From Paramacrobiotus richtersi (Eukaryota > Tardigrada > Eutardigrada > Parachela > Macrobiotidae): a stretch of 42,924 nt of DNA. The position numbers and the translations under genes are program-made. How positions within the stretch are numbered: the first letter of the stretch is position 1; each line of letters begins with the position of its first letter. The stretch lies in the NCBI GenBank assembly GCA_034698045.1, contig JAQGAU010000084.1:1-42924 (forward strand). Reading direction: 5' to 3'. Shown here one piece after another: positions 1 through 11,475 of this stretch. The notes beneath the pieces were generated by a model that was given only the letters and a program-made list of their open reading frames with translations, ran no database searches and was not told the DNA's origin.

Positions 1-162
1 TTCCCGGCGCCCAAGACCCGGAAGAGTGTACCGCCCTGGATTCCGCCGAGTTCGGCAGCGTTACTGACGCCCGCCACGGCCCGACGACAGGAGGTTAGGA
101 GACGCAGCAGTGTTGTCTCGCCGGGAATAGGGAGCGGTGTGCAGCGGAAAACTATAGCGTAG
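1..162 (+). CDS. C-terminal exon of an unidentified gene (partial)
   Basis: Reading from base 1 in frame 1, the strand stays open for 53 codons to a TAG at 160-162. The stretch is markedly GC-rich and stops being so right after the stop, as the exons of the neighbouring gene do. The peptide is rich in Pro, Ser and basic residues (it contains KTRKSVPPWIPPSS and VRRRSSVVSPGIG), which suggests a disordered tail with possible phosphorylation sites. No domain is visible and the family is unknown. It would run convergently with the trachealess-like gene, with 449 bp between the two stop codons. What is seen is the open frame and the base composition; that it is a real exon is inference, because its upstream splice site lies outside the window. 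Confidence 0.45.
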   Translation, partial: FPAPKTRKSVPPWIPPSSAALLTPATARRQEVRRRSSVVSPGIGSGVQRKTIA

Positions 163-611
163 CTTGGGTCCGTGAATGCACGGATTGGCGTGGGTATTGG
201 TGTGCAAAGCGATTACAGGAATTATAAAATTTTACATTTGTTGTCAACGAGCGGAAGCTGCATTTCTGTTGTTTGTGCGATGATGTTTGTCGTATGGCCC
301 GCCGATGATTTGTGTGACGCAACATGTTTGAATTCACGAAAAAACTTATATCATCCATTGTTTGACTGTTTCTGCTTTGACGTGCAGAATAGTACAAATT
401 GTATATTAGTTTATATAGTTCATAATTGATTCCGTAACAGACAACCAGTCACGATTCTTTTTTGACTTAACACCAGAACTAAAACGCGAAAAGGTCGTGA
501 ATGTAAACAATTTTCCTCCAACCACACTATTTTTGCAGAAACTGTAGAAAAGCGAAGCAACAAAAAGAGCGTTTAGAAAGCAGCTGTATCATCCTCGTCT
601 TAGGTAACAAT
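163..611. other. Convergent intergenic spacer
   Basis: AT-rich DNA between two stop codons, presumably holding the 3' UTRs of both genes. I see no canonical AATAAA on either strand that clearly serves either gene. Short open frames here have no protein-like features. Confidence 0.5.
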
Positions 612-930
612 CTATTCCGAAGTGGTCGATTCGGTATCGGCATCTTCCAGCTTAACCCGGTTCCGTCGGCGGCTCGCCCGCTTTTTCCGACCATTCCGCT
701 CGGATGGGTTCTTGGTGTCTTTACGACGCTTTGCCGATTTGGTATCCTGTCGTGCGGTCTGGTGACCTTTCGTTTTGGGTGTGGGTGACGATGTTCGAGT
801 CTGCTGTTTTGTTACGGATAGCAGTGTGCTGGCTGATGGAAGAGCCGGCATTTCGTTGTCGGTGGACAAATGGAAGATGGTAGCTGAGCGGTTCTGGAGA
901 CTGAGATCCGCTGATGTATCGCTGACTTTA
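612..930 (-). CDS. trh: trh-like exon 11 (basic C-terminal tail, stop)
   Basis: The acceptor TTCTTTACAG precedes 930 and the TAG is at 612-614. It encodes 106 residues, Ser/Thr-rich and then strongly basic ([17 protein letters not shown]). Known relatives have a long activation domain here; this one has only about 105 residues after PAS-B. Confidence 0.88.
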
Positions 931-3900
931 CTGTAAAGAACGGAGAACTGTACACCGAGACCTACAGTACGCAGTTATAAAGATGTAAATGCTTGTATTT
1001 CTGACAATATCTACACGCTTCAAATGATACATCGAATGCAGTTGCTGATCGTTTTTGCTGGACCAAATGTCCGGCGCATTGAGTACCTGATAATGGTGTG
1101 TACGGCCACGATGGAATGATCATTGGGTGTTTTATTGCTGGCCATCAAGTGCGCACCCGTCTGCACCCAGTAGTAGGTCGTGGCTGGACTGACAATGCGG
1201 CTGCAGTCCAGACGAACACGGTAATAGCCGCTCAGCGCTTGACCTTTCCGGACGACTGCAAAGAGTACCGTGTTGTTAAACGAACCGGCTCAAAGGAAGA
1301 GTTGGACCGTGTGGTGTTTTTACCGTCTTTATGCAGGTCCGCAGTGATCTCGATATCATTGGCGAAACACAGTTCGTAGAAGCTCTTGCCGACGAGACTA
1401 TCGGTAGACTTGTGCGCCAGCTCTTCAGCCCTAGAATATACGAGCAGGAAAGTTGTCAGTGTGTATTTTGAAAAAATACAATATCATTTGCAATCTCACT
1501 TACAATTGCATGCAACAATTTATAAAAAAATGCATGGTCAGTTAACAAAATAAAAACGATAAGGTGAATAAACTGCGAAAAGACGATTCACAATAAAGAA
1601 AATATGTACACATCGAGGTGCATTTCATAAATTATGACAACGCAGAAAAGACTGCAGATGTTTTAAAAATTGAAAATAAGCTAATTGCATTAGTAGCCTT
1701 ATTCAAATAACGTTTTATTGTTATTAAATAATGTATCAGCTGAATAGTTTTTTCAGTAAACCATGGAAAATTAAGAACGTGAATAATATACATTTAAATA
1801 TATATTTAGTTTAAATTACACGGCTGAATTGAACTATTTCATTAAAATTAAATTATCAAGCCTGAACTTTCTGATTTAAATTTATTTAATTCTAAACTTA
1901 TTTTATTCAAATTCTATTTAAGTTTGATGTACCGAGAATCAGCGGAAAGTATCTTAAAATCCAGACCCAATCGCATAGTAAAACACGTGCGATCCACCCG
2001 CAGTTCATTCATATTGAGGGACGGCAGGGCGCTGGCGCACATGACATAACCCAACTGCAGCACCTCCGCAAACTTGTCAGCACCTGGCTGCAGCATCTCC
2101 GGGTTCCAGGTACGCGGCCACCACTGCACAGCCAGCACTCGGTAGCCCGAGTACTTCATCTGGACACCGCGTTTGGTTAGTGTCGAGCGGAAGCGAATGC
2201 AGCGGCCCGCCCCCAGAGTGGACAGGTAGCCGGGTTTCTGGGCTGGCATGGTGTCGGGACGTTTGGCGGGGCGTTTGCGATCGCGCTCGGGTGCTGTGAG
2301 GCAGGCGTGGGAATCAAACGAATGATAGTTTTTACAGGGAAAAAATATCTTTGTACAAAAGGAATATTTTAAAATTAAAGATTTTGATGATTTATTTAAA
2401 GGAATTAATAAAAAAATAATTTTCTCAAACTTCTTTCTATTAATAATAAAATAAATTAATTTCTAGTAATTGAAATTTATTTAACCTACGTTTGAATTAA
2501 ATTAAATTTACCTCATTTAATCGGGATACGTTAAATCTGAATATTATAATTACATTTAATACTGTAAAAATTTATCCATTTCACAATGACTTTGCTGGCG
2601 CACAAGAATATCTACGCTTTTTGAAACGTTAATTGTTAAACATACAATATATATGTTTAGTAATATATCTAATTTCGAATTTATTTTATCTAAGTGAATT
2701 TGATTTACAATTTTACACAACTTTTAAACAAATTTTGAAATATTTATGAACGACCATAGTTACCAGTGGGCTTAACATTTCCGGCCGGTATGGTTGGTTG
2801 ACCTTTCACACTTGGTGCAGGTGAATCGGTCGGAGTACACTCGGATTTCACCTCCATAATATCGTGCTCCTGTCCGAAGCGAACGGGATCGAACGGTATA
2901 CCCATAGCTGTGGCCAAATCACAGCGATCGTCTGTAACATTGTACAGTAAGTTATTGTTATAGAATTTGCTACGAACTGAGCACGATCGAAGTATGTACT
3001 AACCACTGTGTATGTATTCAAAGATGGTGTTGCCGGTCAGTTCCACCTGGGATAAGCCCAAATACACCGATACTGTTTCCGAGATGTACAGTATTTGCCC
3101 GTCTTCCCCCAGTGCCAGAATGAAGCCATCGTGTGCCTGAAATCAACACAATAAGATTAATACACACTTGAGTTACGTCAGCCTTTCTTAACAAAAATAA
3201 AAAACAATGTTATCGCAGTGTTTATATTGTACACGCCGAAGACTTGAAGTACGCCCTAAATATTGCTAAACATGCAAGAGCCACAATCATCGTGCGAGAC
3301 TGATAGGTTAAAATCGCCGTCGGATGCAGTTTGTACTAGGTAAACAGTAGCACGCATACTTGCAGCACGTGGGATCCAAAATTGGCGTCAGCTGCTTCAG
3401 CAGTCAGTTCGGCGGCGGTTAGTTCGGTTTCCCCATCAACGGCGAATGGCTGGAGGACTGCATTCAATCCGGAGGGAATATGCCCAGAAAGACGATGATA
3501 GCTGGTTGAATCTGTAAGGCAGACTATGGTTCCATAACTTTTGATTGCACAGTAATCGAAAGTCTACGGTTACGTACTAATAGTTTGATACTTTGTTCAC
3601 AAGCAGAGAAACCCGATGAACTGATAACTTATCATATAGGTTATAAAGTACTACACAGATATGGTAGTCTTTGTGTCACAAACGAAACTGAAGATTATAA
3701 ACTACGAAACACTGTGCCCTTTAAAAAAAAGGAGTTATCTAACAGGTTTTTATCAGTTTATGCGATGGTTGCGAAACTGCGGAGTGTTTTTGACTACATT
3801 AGATGAGTACAAATACAAATCCAATACTTAGCAGTAGTAAATTAGTGGGAATTCGCATCCTCAAGCTAGTACCTGCGAACTGGCACCTGCCTAAGTTTTA

Positions 3901-6900
3901 TATTCGCTTATAATCCACCACATGGGCGGTTCTTCGTTTCTAATTACGTCACGCTCAACAAAATTCAAAACTTTTCACAATGAATTGATGAATTCAAATT
4001 TTACAATGACCCGTCTGTGACGCTACTTAAAAATCGCTTAATAACCTGACACGACTTGTCCCAAGATTGTGGATCGGTTGGACAAGCATCTTTGGCAGAC
4101 AGCTTCATTACACAGCCACAAGGCAGTCAATGATCTGGGTAAATCTAATTTCGATCTCTCTCCTGTACATGTATGTATCATTCAACCGGGAAGCTGGGCA
4201 CAGACAATTACTCTCTGTCAACACAGCGTTTCTCTCTCCCGGTCTAATGAGAATAAATTACACCATACTCCCAGCCGGATTTCCAGCGGGGCAGGGAATC
4301 TGCATAATCAATATGCAGATGCGCAGCGTCGGATTACAGGCCTGCTTAGCACTTGATCTCCCGCCGTGTACTCAACAGGATTATTGCACTTAATCAAAGC
4401 CGGCATTAGATTAAATGGAAGGGCTGGATACAGTCTGATACCAAGGTACTGGTACACAGAATAGTAAGTACTGTAATCACACGGCATATGAATCAGGTTC
4501 GGAAGTTTTCTGTTTTTGACGTTCTTTCTAATGCAGAATTGCTTAAACTGGATCAGTGTGGATCAGAAAGTGATGTGCTTGGTTGGTTGCTTCTGTATGA
4601 GTTTCCGGTTAAATCCAGAAATTTCTACTGTCCGAAAGCAATCAACCTTCATGTACTCCATGCAAACCAAATTTGCATGGAGTACATGCAAAGTGCTGGA
4701 AATTACAAGGAAAATCCCAGTACTCATATTCATAAAATGTTGTAACTTGCGAGAAAAAACCCAAACTAGAAATTTCAGTAACATCACAATACTCATTCTA
4801 TAACGTAACTTTTAGCATTATTTAACTGTACAGCATATTCCGGGCGGTCACCTTCCCGACAGGATTGGTAAACTATTGAAAAAGATCGCTTTCTCTTATT
4901 ACTAAAAGTTATAACAACTGAAATACTCGTTCAGTTACAGTAAGACTAAAATAGTGCCTTATATACGTGGATCACGTACCGGAATGATGGTGATGCTTAG
5001 GGGGTTCACGCTGCCACGGGGGGTCGCCGTGGGCGCAGAAGGATCGCAGTTTCAACGAGCTGATACATAGCCGAATAACCGACGCTTTGTCCAGTTGGCT
5101 GGTGATGGCCGAGGGCAGTGGAAGGAGTCTCGCCAAAGAGAGAAACTCGTGGTTCTCTTTTCCACGCCGGTTACGGGCGGCGTCACGCGATTTCTCTTTG
5201 CGTATCTCCGTCACACTGCAATTATATCCGTTAGGTTTTATGACCTTTACAACTGTTGTAATGTCTGCGAAAAACAAGAAAATAAATCTTTCTGGTTTGA
5301 TAGAAACACCAACGATCGAAAAACTCGTAACTGGCAAGAAGAGCACGAACAAAATGTTTTTAAACGAATTATTCCCTAACCGGAAAGAATTGTCTGCTTT
5401 TCTAAAGTGCGGAAAGAAACAGTAGCAGTACGTAAACGAAGAGTGCTACAGGTAAATGTTAAACGTATCGTATAAAGACAATTATGAGGCAGCAGCGAAA
5501 TTAAACCATACTTCAAAGTTATTTATTCAGGAGTGAAGACTCTCTAAATTTCGTTCCTGTTCATACTTTGGATTCTCCGCCTGTCTCCATTATAGCTGGT
5601 TTGTACATAAGATGTCATAATTATACCGACGCATTAATACTATATCGTTGTCTGGCTAGGAAAAGAATTAGAAAAACATTAGCGTCGGTCATGGCTAATT
5701 ATCCGTATAGGGACAATTGTCTCATGGTGTCGTTGTCGCAGTAAAAATTTTTCAGAACTGATCCACATTACAGATATAATACCTAAGTATCCATAAATCA
5801 AAGTATCTGCTTTCTTAACACAGCTGAGCCTTCACGTAGCGTAAACCGTATTCCCGCTTAAAACAGGCAATATATTTTACCCGCAGAATGCCATGCTTTA
5901 ATTTTTGCAATTAAGGAAATTCCCCGATCAATATCGACAAGAAGAAAGTTTGCTTTGCTGTAAAATTGTAAAACTTTCAACTGCTGTACAATTGTACAAC
6001 TTCGAGAAGCAGAAAACGGATGATGACCTTCGCCAAAATGCTACGGTATGATCAGCATGCAACGGTAAACTGCCAAAAACAGCAGCATTGTTCGTTATAA
6101 TTATATTGACCCAAAAACAATGTCATAGCTATTTTTATTCCCCGACGATATCTGTATAATAGATATGTTAGAGATGTTTCTAATTAATATAAACCAAACC
6201 GGTTCGCAACAGCAACCTTATAACCCTGAAAACTTGCACTATCAGCGCAACCAATCTTCCCGATGACGGCTGCCGATACCGCTAAAGGTCACGGTTTCTA
6301 TTACCCACCAGGGATGGATGAGATGGCCATCAAGATGGGGAATATGATAAACCGGTGCGGAAAAGTGCAACGTATGCATGGGAAAGACCATACGGTGCAG
6401 CAGGACCGAGGTGGACGGACCCATGCACGCGCTACTGTGCATGGTTAAGCGGCGCTCGCGTTCATTACCACCGGACGATTTGTGGTTATGATTATGATGG
6501 GAATGATGGGCATGATGGTGGCGATTTATGATGGGCTCGCGTAATAAATCCCGATTATCGAGCAACGGTAAATGGCTGTCGTTGTCCATGATTAACACCA
6601 TTATAACGATAGGTGGGTTGCTTCCACTCAAATGATTATAAGGAAACTGTTTGGATCAAGATAAACTTCCCACCTTTTCCGTTATAAAATAGAGCAATCG
6701 AACTTGCAAAAAGCTCGCTAAATTTCGTTAAAGCAAGGAACTATCTTCTGATAGAACAACATTTTCAGGAAATAGTTAGAATCTTCGATCGCAGAAAGAG
6801 AGATCTATGTCTTTCTATAGTGTTTCGTAGAGAATGCGGTGATTATAAACGGTCACATCGATCTTTCAGCGGGCAAATTACCGACTTCCTTTGCCGGTCC

Positions 6901-9562
6901 AAAGGGATTCCCTACTTGATCCTGATTGCTAATTGTCCGACAAATCAAGCATTGTTGCCTCATTAGGCACAATGACCACATATGGACGATCCCTGATAAC
7001 TGCCAATTAGTTGCATCAAAAATTCAAACAAACTTACTACTTTCTCATAACACTCTAACTAAACGATCAGATGATCCAAAAACATTCAAATTCCGTTCCC
7101 AGTAACAACCAACATTACGACGAAAAGTTGACGGTTGTCGATGAAAAAGCAAGGAATGTCAACAGTGATGTGTTGTCGACGCTGTTTTTTTACAGCCATT
7201 TAGCATGACAATGTGCAATTCTGTTCTGTGTATACATGTAGCCCTGGTGAATGCGTCTTGATAGTGGTCGAACCTAATTTGGAGTAATTTGAGTGTAGTC
7301 AAGTATGTAAATGTATTCAGTGGCGTTTTCATGGGGGGATTGTCAGGCCACTGGACCCAGGGGAATCGAGATTTCTAAGGGGGTGGAGTTAGGATGCAAT
7401 TGCGGAATGCACTGTGGAAACGACTGGGCTGGCCAGCGTTACGTCATCTCTATGTTGCAACGCTACTGTGTATAGCGAAAGAAAACGCATCGCTGCTGTC
7501 GAAAGATGGGCAACAGTTTTGAACATTAGCGTTCAAAGAACGACAAGCAGGGAGGCTTTTTAAGAAGGTAGAAAAAAGGTTTATTTAGTTATGCGTTTAT
7601 CCAAAGAATATCACGCATGATGTTTAGGATAACACGATCTACTTCAGTAGCGTAGCTGCAGTGGCAGTTGACTTCGCAGACACAGCAACACTTGGCAAAG
7701 AATCAAAAATTATTCGTCAACTAAGAAATCAGAGTTTGAAGTTTATTTAGGGAGCGGATGATCTTTAAAACAGGATCGAGATCCGTTAGTCATTAATATT
7801 CTGCAGTAATTATGCTCTCGCTATGTTGCTGTTTTGTTACATCGGCAGCAGACTAAGTTACTTGCTTATGTATCGGCACTCTATTATGGCACGAGCCAAC
7901 CGCATACTGCTGGATTTAAATAGTTTCTTTATAGATTAATGCTTAATTATAATGCTTCTGAACAGCCGAATCTGTTCAACAACGCTACAGATATACAAGA
8001 TAAAAAATTTAACGATGCGTGGACGGTAGAGTGCTATATTACAACGCATGTAGCGTGTTATCAACGACATATACACTTCGTACTGCAATATTCGTAAATA
8101 TTGATGTCTGCAACCGTCTTTTTCAACCTTAAGCAAAAGCTAAGAAAATTAGAGATTAATTCATCTACAAAAAGGCGCATAAACATAAAACGAAACATTG
8201 TACCCAGCGAGCGAACGGTATCCTGACATTGTGAATGTCACGAGACTGACAATTGTGAATCATCACAAACTGACAAAAATGAATAAAAGAAAAAAAATGT
8301 ACCCAGCAATCATTAAAAATTCAAACTTAACCGTTTTCTTCGTATAGTATGCAGATTGTTCAAAATTATTAGTGCAGTTTATTAGTACAGCTATTCAAAA
8401 TGATTCGTACAGCTTCATGAACATGTATCCATACGTGCAATGCAGTGAATTACGGATTTTTCATTTTATATAGCATAAAAAGATTCTAATCTGCGTCCAT
8501 GCGTGTAAGTTATCGCTGGAGACTGACTTTCTCACATACACCATGTTGCTTACCCGAAATTGCCAGCATGCGTCGTCGGTGTACCGCTCCCATACTCCAT
8601 CCTGTGCGGGGGCGTGACCGACTCGTCGTATGGATTGTGGAAGAAACCCGGTATCTCTGGCGGCGCGGAATAGGCTGGCGGCCAAACAGGACGGACAATC
8701 ACGGAGACCGGGGCGGTGGCGAAATAAGAAGGACTAGACGGACTGTAATCCAGGTAACCGTTATCCACAGGGGTCAAGTGCGGGAGTGTGGAAGATTCTG
8801 TTGAGATGACGGATTCGCAGCTGGTTCCTAGGAGAACGGAAAGTACAGATAGTGATACAGATAGTGATAAAAGTAACATATATTGGGAAAAGTACCGAGA
8901 TAAATTAGCAAATCTGCGTCAACCGGTACATGCAGAAGGAGATTTCATTAACGACAAGGATTAATCGTGGGCAATTACGAAACTAAATCTTTCGGAAATT
9001 TCAGCCTAAGTTTAATAGATTAGATCGGTTACACGCTCGCAGTTTTCGAAGCCCAAAGCAAATCTACTTGAAAGAGAGTATTTAGGACGAATTATTACTA
9101 ATTAAAAAACTGTTGTGACGTTAGTCAGTCCAGTTCCGGTGTTTACAATTGAAATTGTCGCGAAAGAATTTACTATTACATACTGTCGTGTTTATGCCAA
9201 TTATCTATAAAGACATGCAGGTACGATAAACAAAATTAAAATCTTCCTTGAAGTTATCAAATCTACTCTTATTCTGATAAAGGTTTTCTGTTATATTTTC
9301 TTATTCTGTTAAACTAGAAAAAAGTCAAATTCAGCGATATTCTATTACAACATTGTCGATTGCGGTCTTTGACAAACATACCAATAAACAACAAAACAAC
9401 GACACCACACCACATACACTTACCAGGCTTCAAGGTATTTGAGCAATAATACGCACAAGAATGACCGTTGTCGTAATCCGCAGTAGGAAGCAACAGATTT
9501 CCAGAGTTACCAGTCTGCGCATAATAACAAGCGTTCTGCTCAGTGGACGGCTGAATATCCAT
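612..9562 (-). CDS. trh: Trachealess/NPAS1-NPAS3-like bHLH-PAS transcription factor, 11 coding exons
   Basis: Class I bHLH-PAS factor; relatives dimerise with ARNT/Tango in the nucleus and bind ACGTG core sites (family knowledge). Coding exons, minus strand: 9424-9562, 8554-8827, 6309-6626, 4980-5215, 3360-3511, 3004-3136, 2764-2931, 1933-2293, 1324-1430, 1087-1255, 612-930. All junctions are GT-AG and phases chain correctly to 2376 nt, 791 residues. Residues 249-311 form the b[20 protein letters not shown] and [16 protein letters not shown] are diagnostic of this subfamily. PAS-A spans about 366-440 ([20 protein letters not shown]). PAS-B spans about 580-690, ending in [17 protein letters not shown]. 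The tail is short and strongly basic ([19 protein letters not shown]), a likely nuclear localisation signal. The start is the ATG at 9560-9562. Odd: a 243-residue extension precedes the bHLH, and PAS-B is divergent. The family call is very secure; the exon 3 boundaries are less so. Confidence 0.93.
1087..1255 (-). CDS. trh: trh-like exon 10 (PAS-B core)
   Basis: The acceptor CTTTGCAG precedes 1255 and the donor GTACTC follows 1087. It encodes the [12 protein letters not shown] and [18 protein letters not shown] strands that close PAS-B and finishes with VAVHTIIS, the counterpart of the usual NYVLSK strand. Confidence 0.9.
1324..1430 (-). CDS. trh: trh-like exon 9 (PAS-B helices)
   Basis: The acceptor TATTCTAG precedes 1430 and the donor GTAAAA follows 1324. 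The peptide ([20 protein letters not shown]) aligns with the DLVGRSLYxLCHxxD segment of PAS-B. It is followed by an intron of just 68 bp. Confidence 0.88.
1933..2293 (-). CDS. trh: trh-like exon 8 (inter-PAS and start of PAS-B)
   Basis: The acceptor CCTCACAG precedes 2293 and the donor GTACAT follows 1933. The exon contains [20 protein letters not shown], the conserved inter-PAS stretch of NPAS1/3 proteins, and ends in [11 protein letters not shown], the first strand of PAS-B. The middle ([19 protein letters not shown]) is divergent from known relatives. Confidence 0.9.
2764..2931 (-). CDS. trh: trh-like exon 7 (end of PAS-A and linker)
   Basis: The acceptor TTACAG precedes 2931 and the donor GTAACT follows 2764. 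The start ([10 protein letters not shown]) matches the region where family members have a DHxE-x-AxQLG helix. A Pro/Ser/Glu-rich linker to the inter-PAS region follows. Confidence 0.85.
3004..3136 (-). CDS. trh: trh-like exon 6 (PAS-A core)
   Basis: The acceptor TTTCAG precedes 3136 and the donor GTTAGT follows 3004. It encodes the hallmark PAS-A stretch [20 protein letters not shown] followed by [20 protein letters not shown], nearly identical in pattern to trachealess and NPAS proteins. The next intron is only 72 bp. Confidence 0.92.
3360..3511 (-). CDS. trh: trh-like exon 5 (linker into PAS-A)
   Basis: The acceptor GCCTTACAG precedes 3511 and the donor GTATGC follows 3360. It encodes the variable linker between bHLH and PAS-A, rich in Ala and Glu, and ends in VLQ, which joins the PAS-A start (AHDGF) of exon 6 in phase 0. 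Confidence 0.85.
4650..4688. promoter_or_regulatory. Perfect 17-bp hairpin with POU-type octamer in trh intron 4
   Basis: CATGTACTCCATGCAAA (4650-4666) is repeated exactly in inverted form at 4672-4688 around a 5-base loop. The right arm holds ATTTGCAT, the complement of the POU octamer ATGCAAAT; the left arm matches it in seven of eight bases. A regulatory role is inference. Confidence 0.35.
4964..4978. promoter_or_regulatory. Paired ACGTG core sites at the exon 4 donor
   Basis: TACGTG (4964-4969) and its inverse CACGTA (4973-4978) lie 3 bases apart; the second overlaps the exon 4 splice donor. ACGTG-core elements are the known targets of trachealess/Tango dimers, so autoregulation is possible. 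Chance is also possible because GTACGTG serves as the donor. Confidence 0.25.
4980..5215 (-). CDS. trh: trh-like exon 4 (bHLH domain)
   Basis: The acceptor ATTGCAG precedes 5215 and the donor GTACGTG starts at 4979. The exon carries the complete basic region, loop and both helices, then HGDPPW, which follows helix 2 in trachealess/NPAS proteins. The DNA-contacting basic stretch differs from the usual form by Asn in place of Ser at residue 259. A second His run (KHHHHS) follows before the splice. Confidence 0.93.
6309..6626 (-). CDS. trh: trh-like exon 3 (His-rich N-terminal region)
   Basis: Encodes about 106 residues with a histidine-rich run ([16 protein letters not shown]) and ends just before the bHLH exon. 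The acceptor is TTTGAG before 6626; an alternative AG six bases downstream (exon start 6620) keeps the same frame. I chose the GTGGGT donor at 6308 because it is the local site whose phase fits the bHLH exon; the nearby GTAATA would break the frame. Boundaries are therefore the least certain of the gene. Confidence 0.6.
8554..8827 (-). CDS. trh: trh-like exon 2 (Ser/Pro/Tyr-rich N-terminal region)
   Basis: The acceptor CTCCTAG ends at 8828 and the donor GTAAGC starts at 8553. It encodes about 91 residues rich in Ser, Pro and Tyr ([31 protein letters not shown]), typical of a disordered activation-type segment. No domain is seen. Phases 1 in and 2 out match the flanking exons. Confidence 0.78.
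9424..9562 (-). CDS. trh: trh-like exon 1 (start codon)
   Basis: Begins at ATG 9560-9562 with the peptide [18 protein letters not shown], low in charge and rich in Asn and Tyr. It ends in phase 1 at the consensus donor G|GTAAGTG (intron starts at 9423). The intron to exon 2 is 596 bp. The joined glycine codon and the correct phase into exon 2 support the splice. Confidence 0.8.
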
Positions 9563-11475
9563 AATGAGACCACCAAACTAACCGTCACACAAACTCAGAC
9601 ACAGATTCCACCATCGAAGGAAAAAACTCAACATCTAAACAGAGCCATTAGCGTGCCTGGAAAGCAGACCAGGTTCGTTTTGCGGTGAAAGGTCACGCTG
9701 ATAAGACACCACTCACACACCAGCTAATAGCCAATAACAATCCGATAAGAGAGACCAGCTGTGAGTGAAAAGAGTGCTATGGGAAAGAGTGTCTGTGTTT
9801 TGATGCGAAAACATCTCGAATGGAATGTGTGCATGTAACCGCATTGGGCTCCGTGCTGCACCGTTGCATATTATGATAGTCCCATGATCAAGGGGCTTTT
9901 TTTGCGTGCCATCGTCTGACTGGGTTTATGGTGCTGTTATGAAGTTATGCTTATGCAAATGATTGGTGATTATACTGGAGTATGCTAAACCAAAAACGGG
10001 GGAAAAACGGCAGGTTACCGGATGATTCATAATCAATGAGTAATTAAATCATTTCAGCTGTCATATTTCTGCGCCTGGACAATGCGGTTAAAAAGAACGA
10101 AAAGTTACAGTTTTTTGTAATGTTTGTGTTGCTGTTTATTGTCGAGTAGAAACTTTATAGTAAATTAAGAAGTTTTGTGAGATTAGTGCCGGTAAGTACA
10201 GTGCAGCTGGCCGTTGCTAATACACATGACGAGTGAGACAGAGTTATGAGTGTTATTGTACAGCCGGCAATAAAATGATAATCGAGTGCTCAGTGTGTGG
10301 AAAAGTGACTGTTAACGCCGCCGCGCAGCACTGATGCATACTTTACAATCTCTCTCTGAACAGTGTTGCCGTTATTGTGCTACATTGTTGTACAAAGAAC
10401 TCGACACAACAACGCTCATAGTGTTGGCTGTTGAATCATACGAATAATCAGTGTTTTTGTGACATAATACATTTGCATATTTAATGACCGCACAATCAGC
10501 GGAACAGCTGTAAATGGCGTTGGTCTTGTCAAATAGGTGGACTGCTAGAAAAATCATTAAAAGCTTTCTAGCGTTGTTCCGTCAAGATGAGTTGTATTGT
10601 ATCTGAGTCTAATTTCAATATATCCTAATGCAGTTTTATCAACATTTATCTGAACTGCGCAGTTGAGAATACCGATTAAATCTTGAATAAATCGGCTGTT
10701 TATATTCAGTGAAATAAAATAATATTACGGTACCTGGTGAAATATTAATCATTATGCTCTTGTTAGTGGCAACCGCCGTCCGGATACGGCAGACGGAATA
10801 CACTTGCAGCTCAGTTTGTTTAAAGCAAGCATAACTTTCTATAAACGTAAAGACTTACGTAGTATCGAGTTTGATTGCTCGGTATAGGTTGCTTGGGAAC
10901 TGCAAAGACAGTTATCACGGGTAGCTCGAATTTGACGAAGTACGGAGATTACGGACTTCATGCTCTTTGCTGCATGCCTTAGAACCGAACCTTGTCGATG
11001 TTGCCTAATCATACTGCTGAGTGTTCGTTTGAAGGGTTTTCTCACACCTTTTGATTGGGCGCTTTTACGAACTCAAAAACAGTTTATATATAATCTAATT
11101 TGTACGTGATAATCGTCGAATATGACTATTGAGAAATCCCCGACACCCCGAAAAACACGAATGATTCGGCGGCAAAGAGTATTCCCGGTATGTCGGCGTT
11201 CAGCATCTTAAGTTCATAATGATGTTTATTATGATTATCATGTTTTGACTATCTCCACATCGAAGCGAAAGTATGTGCAGTACTTGCTGTAAACGTGTTA
11301 TACTGTTGAAGTGTAGTCAATCAGCTTTCTTCCCTTGATCTGACTGGGGATGGGAGTACCGAGTACGTTTCGCAGAGGTACGAAAGTACAACAACTTCGA
11401 TGACACCAGACTGCAGTTTTGCGAAAATCATGAGCATCATTTGCACGACAAATACTATAGCTAGCTATAGCTACC
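9563..11475. other. Upstream region of the trh-like gene
   Basis: No convincing coding exon. On the minus strand a segment of about 180 bases ends at the donor C|GTAAGTCT (exon end 10859), and a CTTTCCAG acceptor lies near 9655, so an untranslated first exon at about 10859-11040 spliced to about 9654 is conceivable. Promoter motifs are not clear. Confidence 0.3.

Noticed and set aside
172..429. Plus-strand ATG frame of 85 codons after the first exon
   Set aside because: AT-rich, cysteine/valine-biased, no splice context; looks like 3' UTR and intergenic DNA.
4067..4803. Several open frames in trh intron 4
   Set aside because: Overlapping frames on both strands with no protein-like features; the region lies between two well-supported exons.
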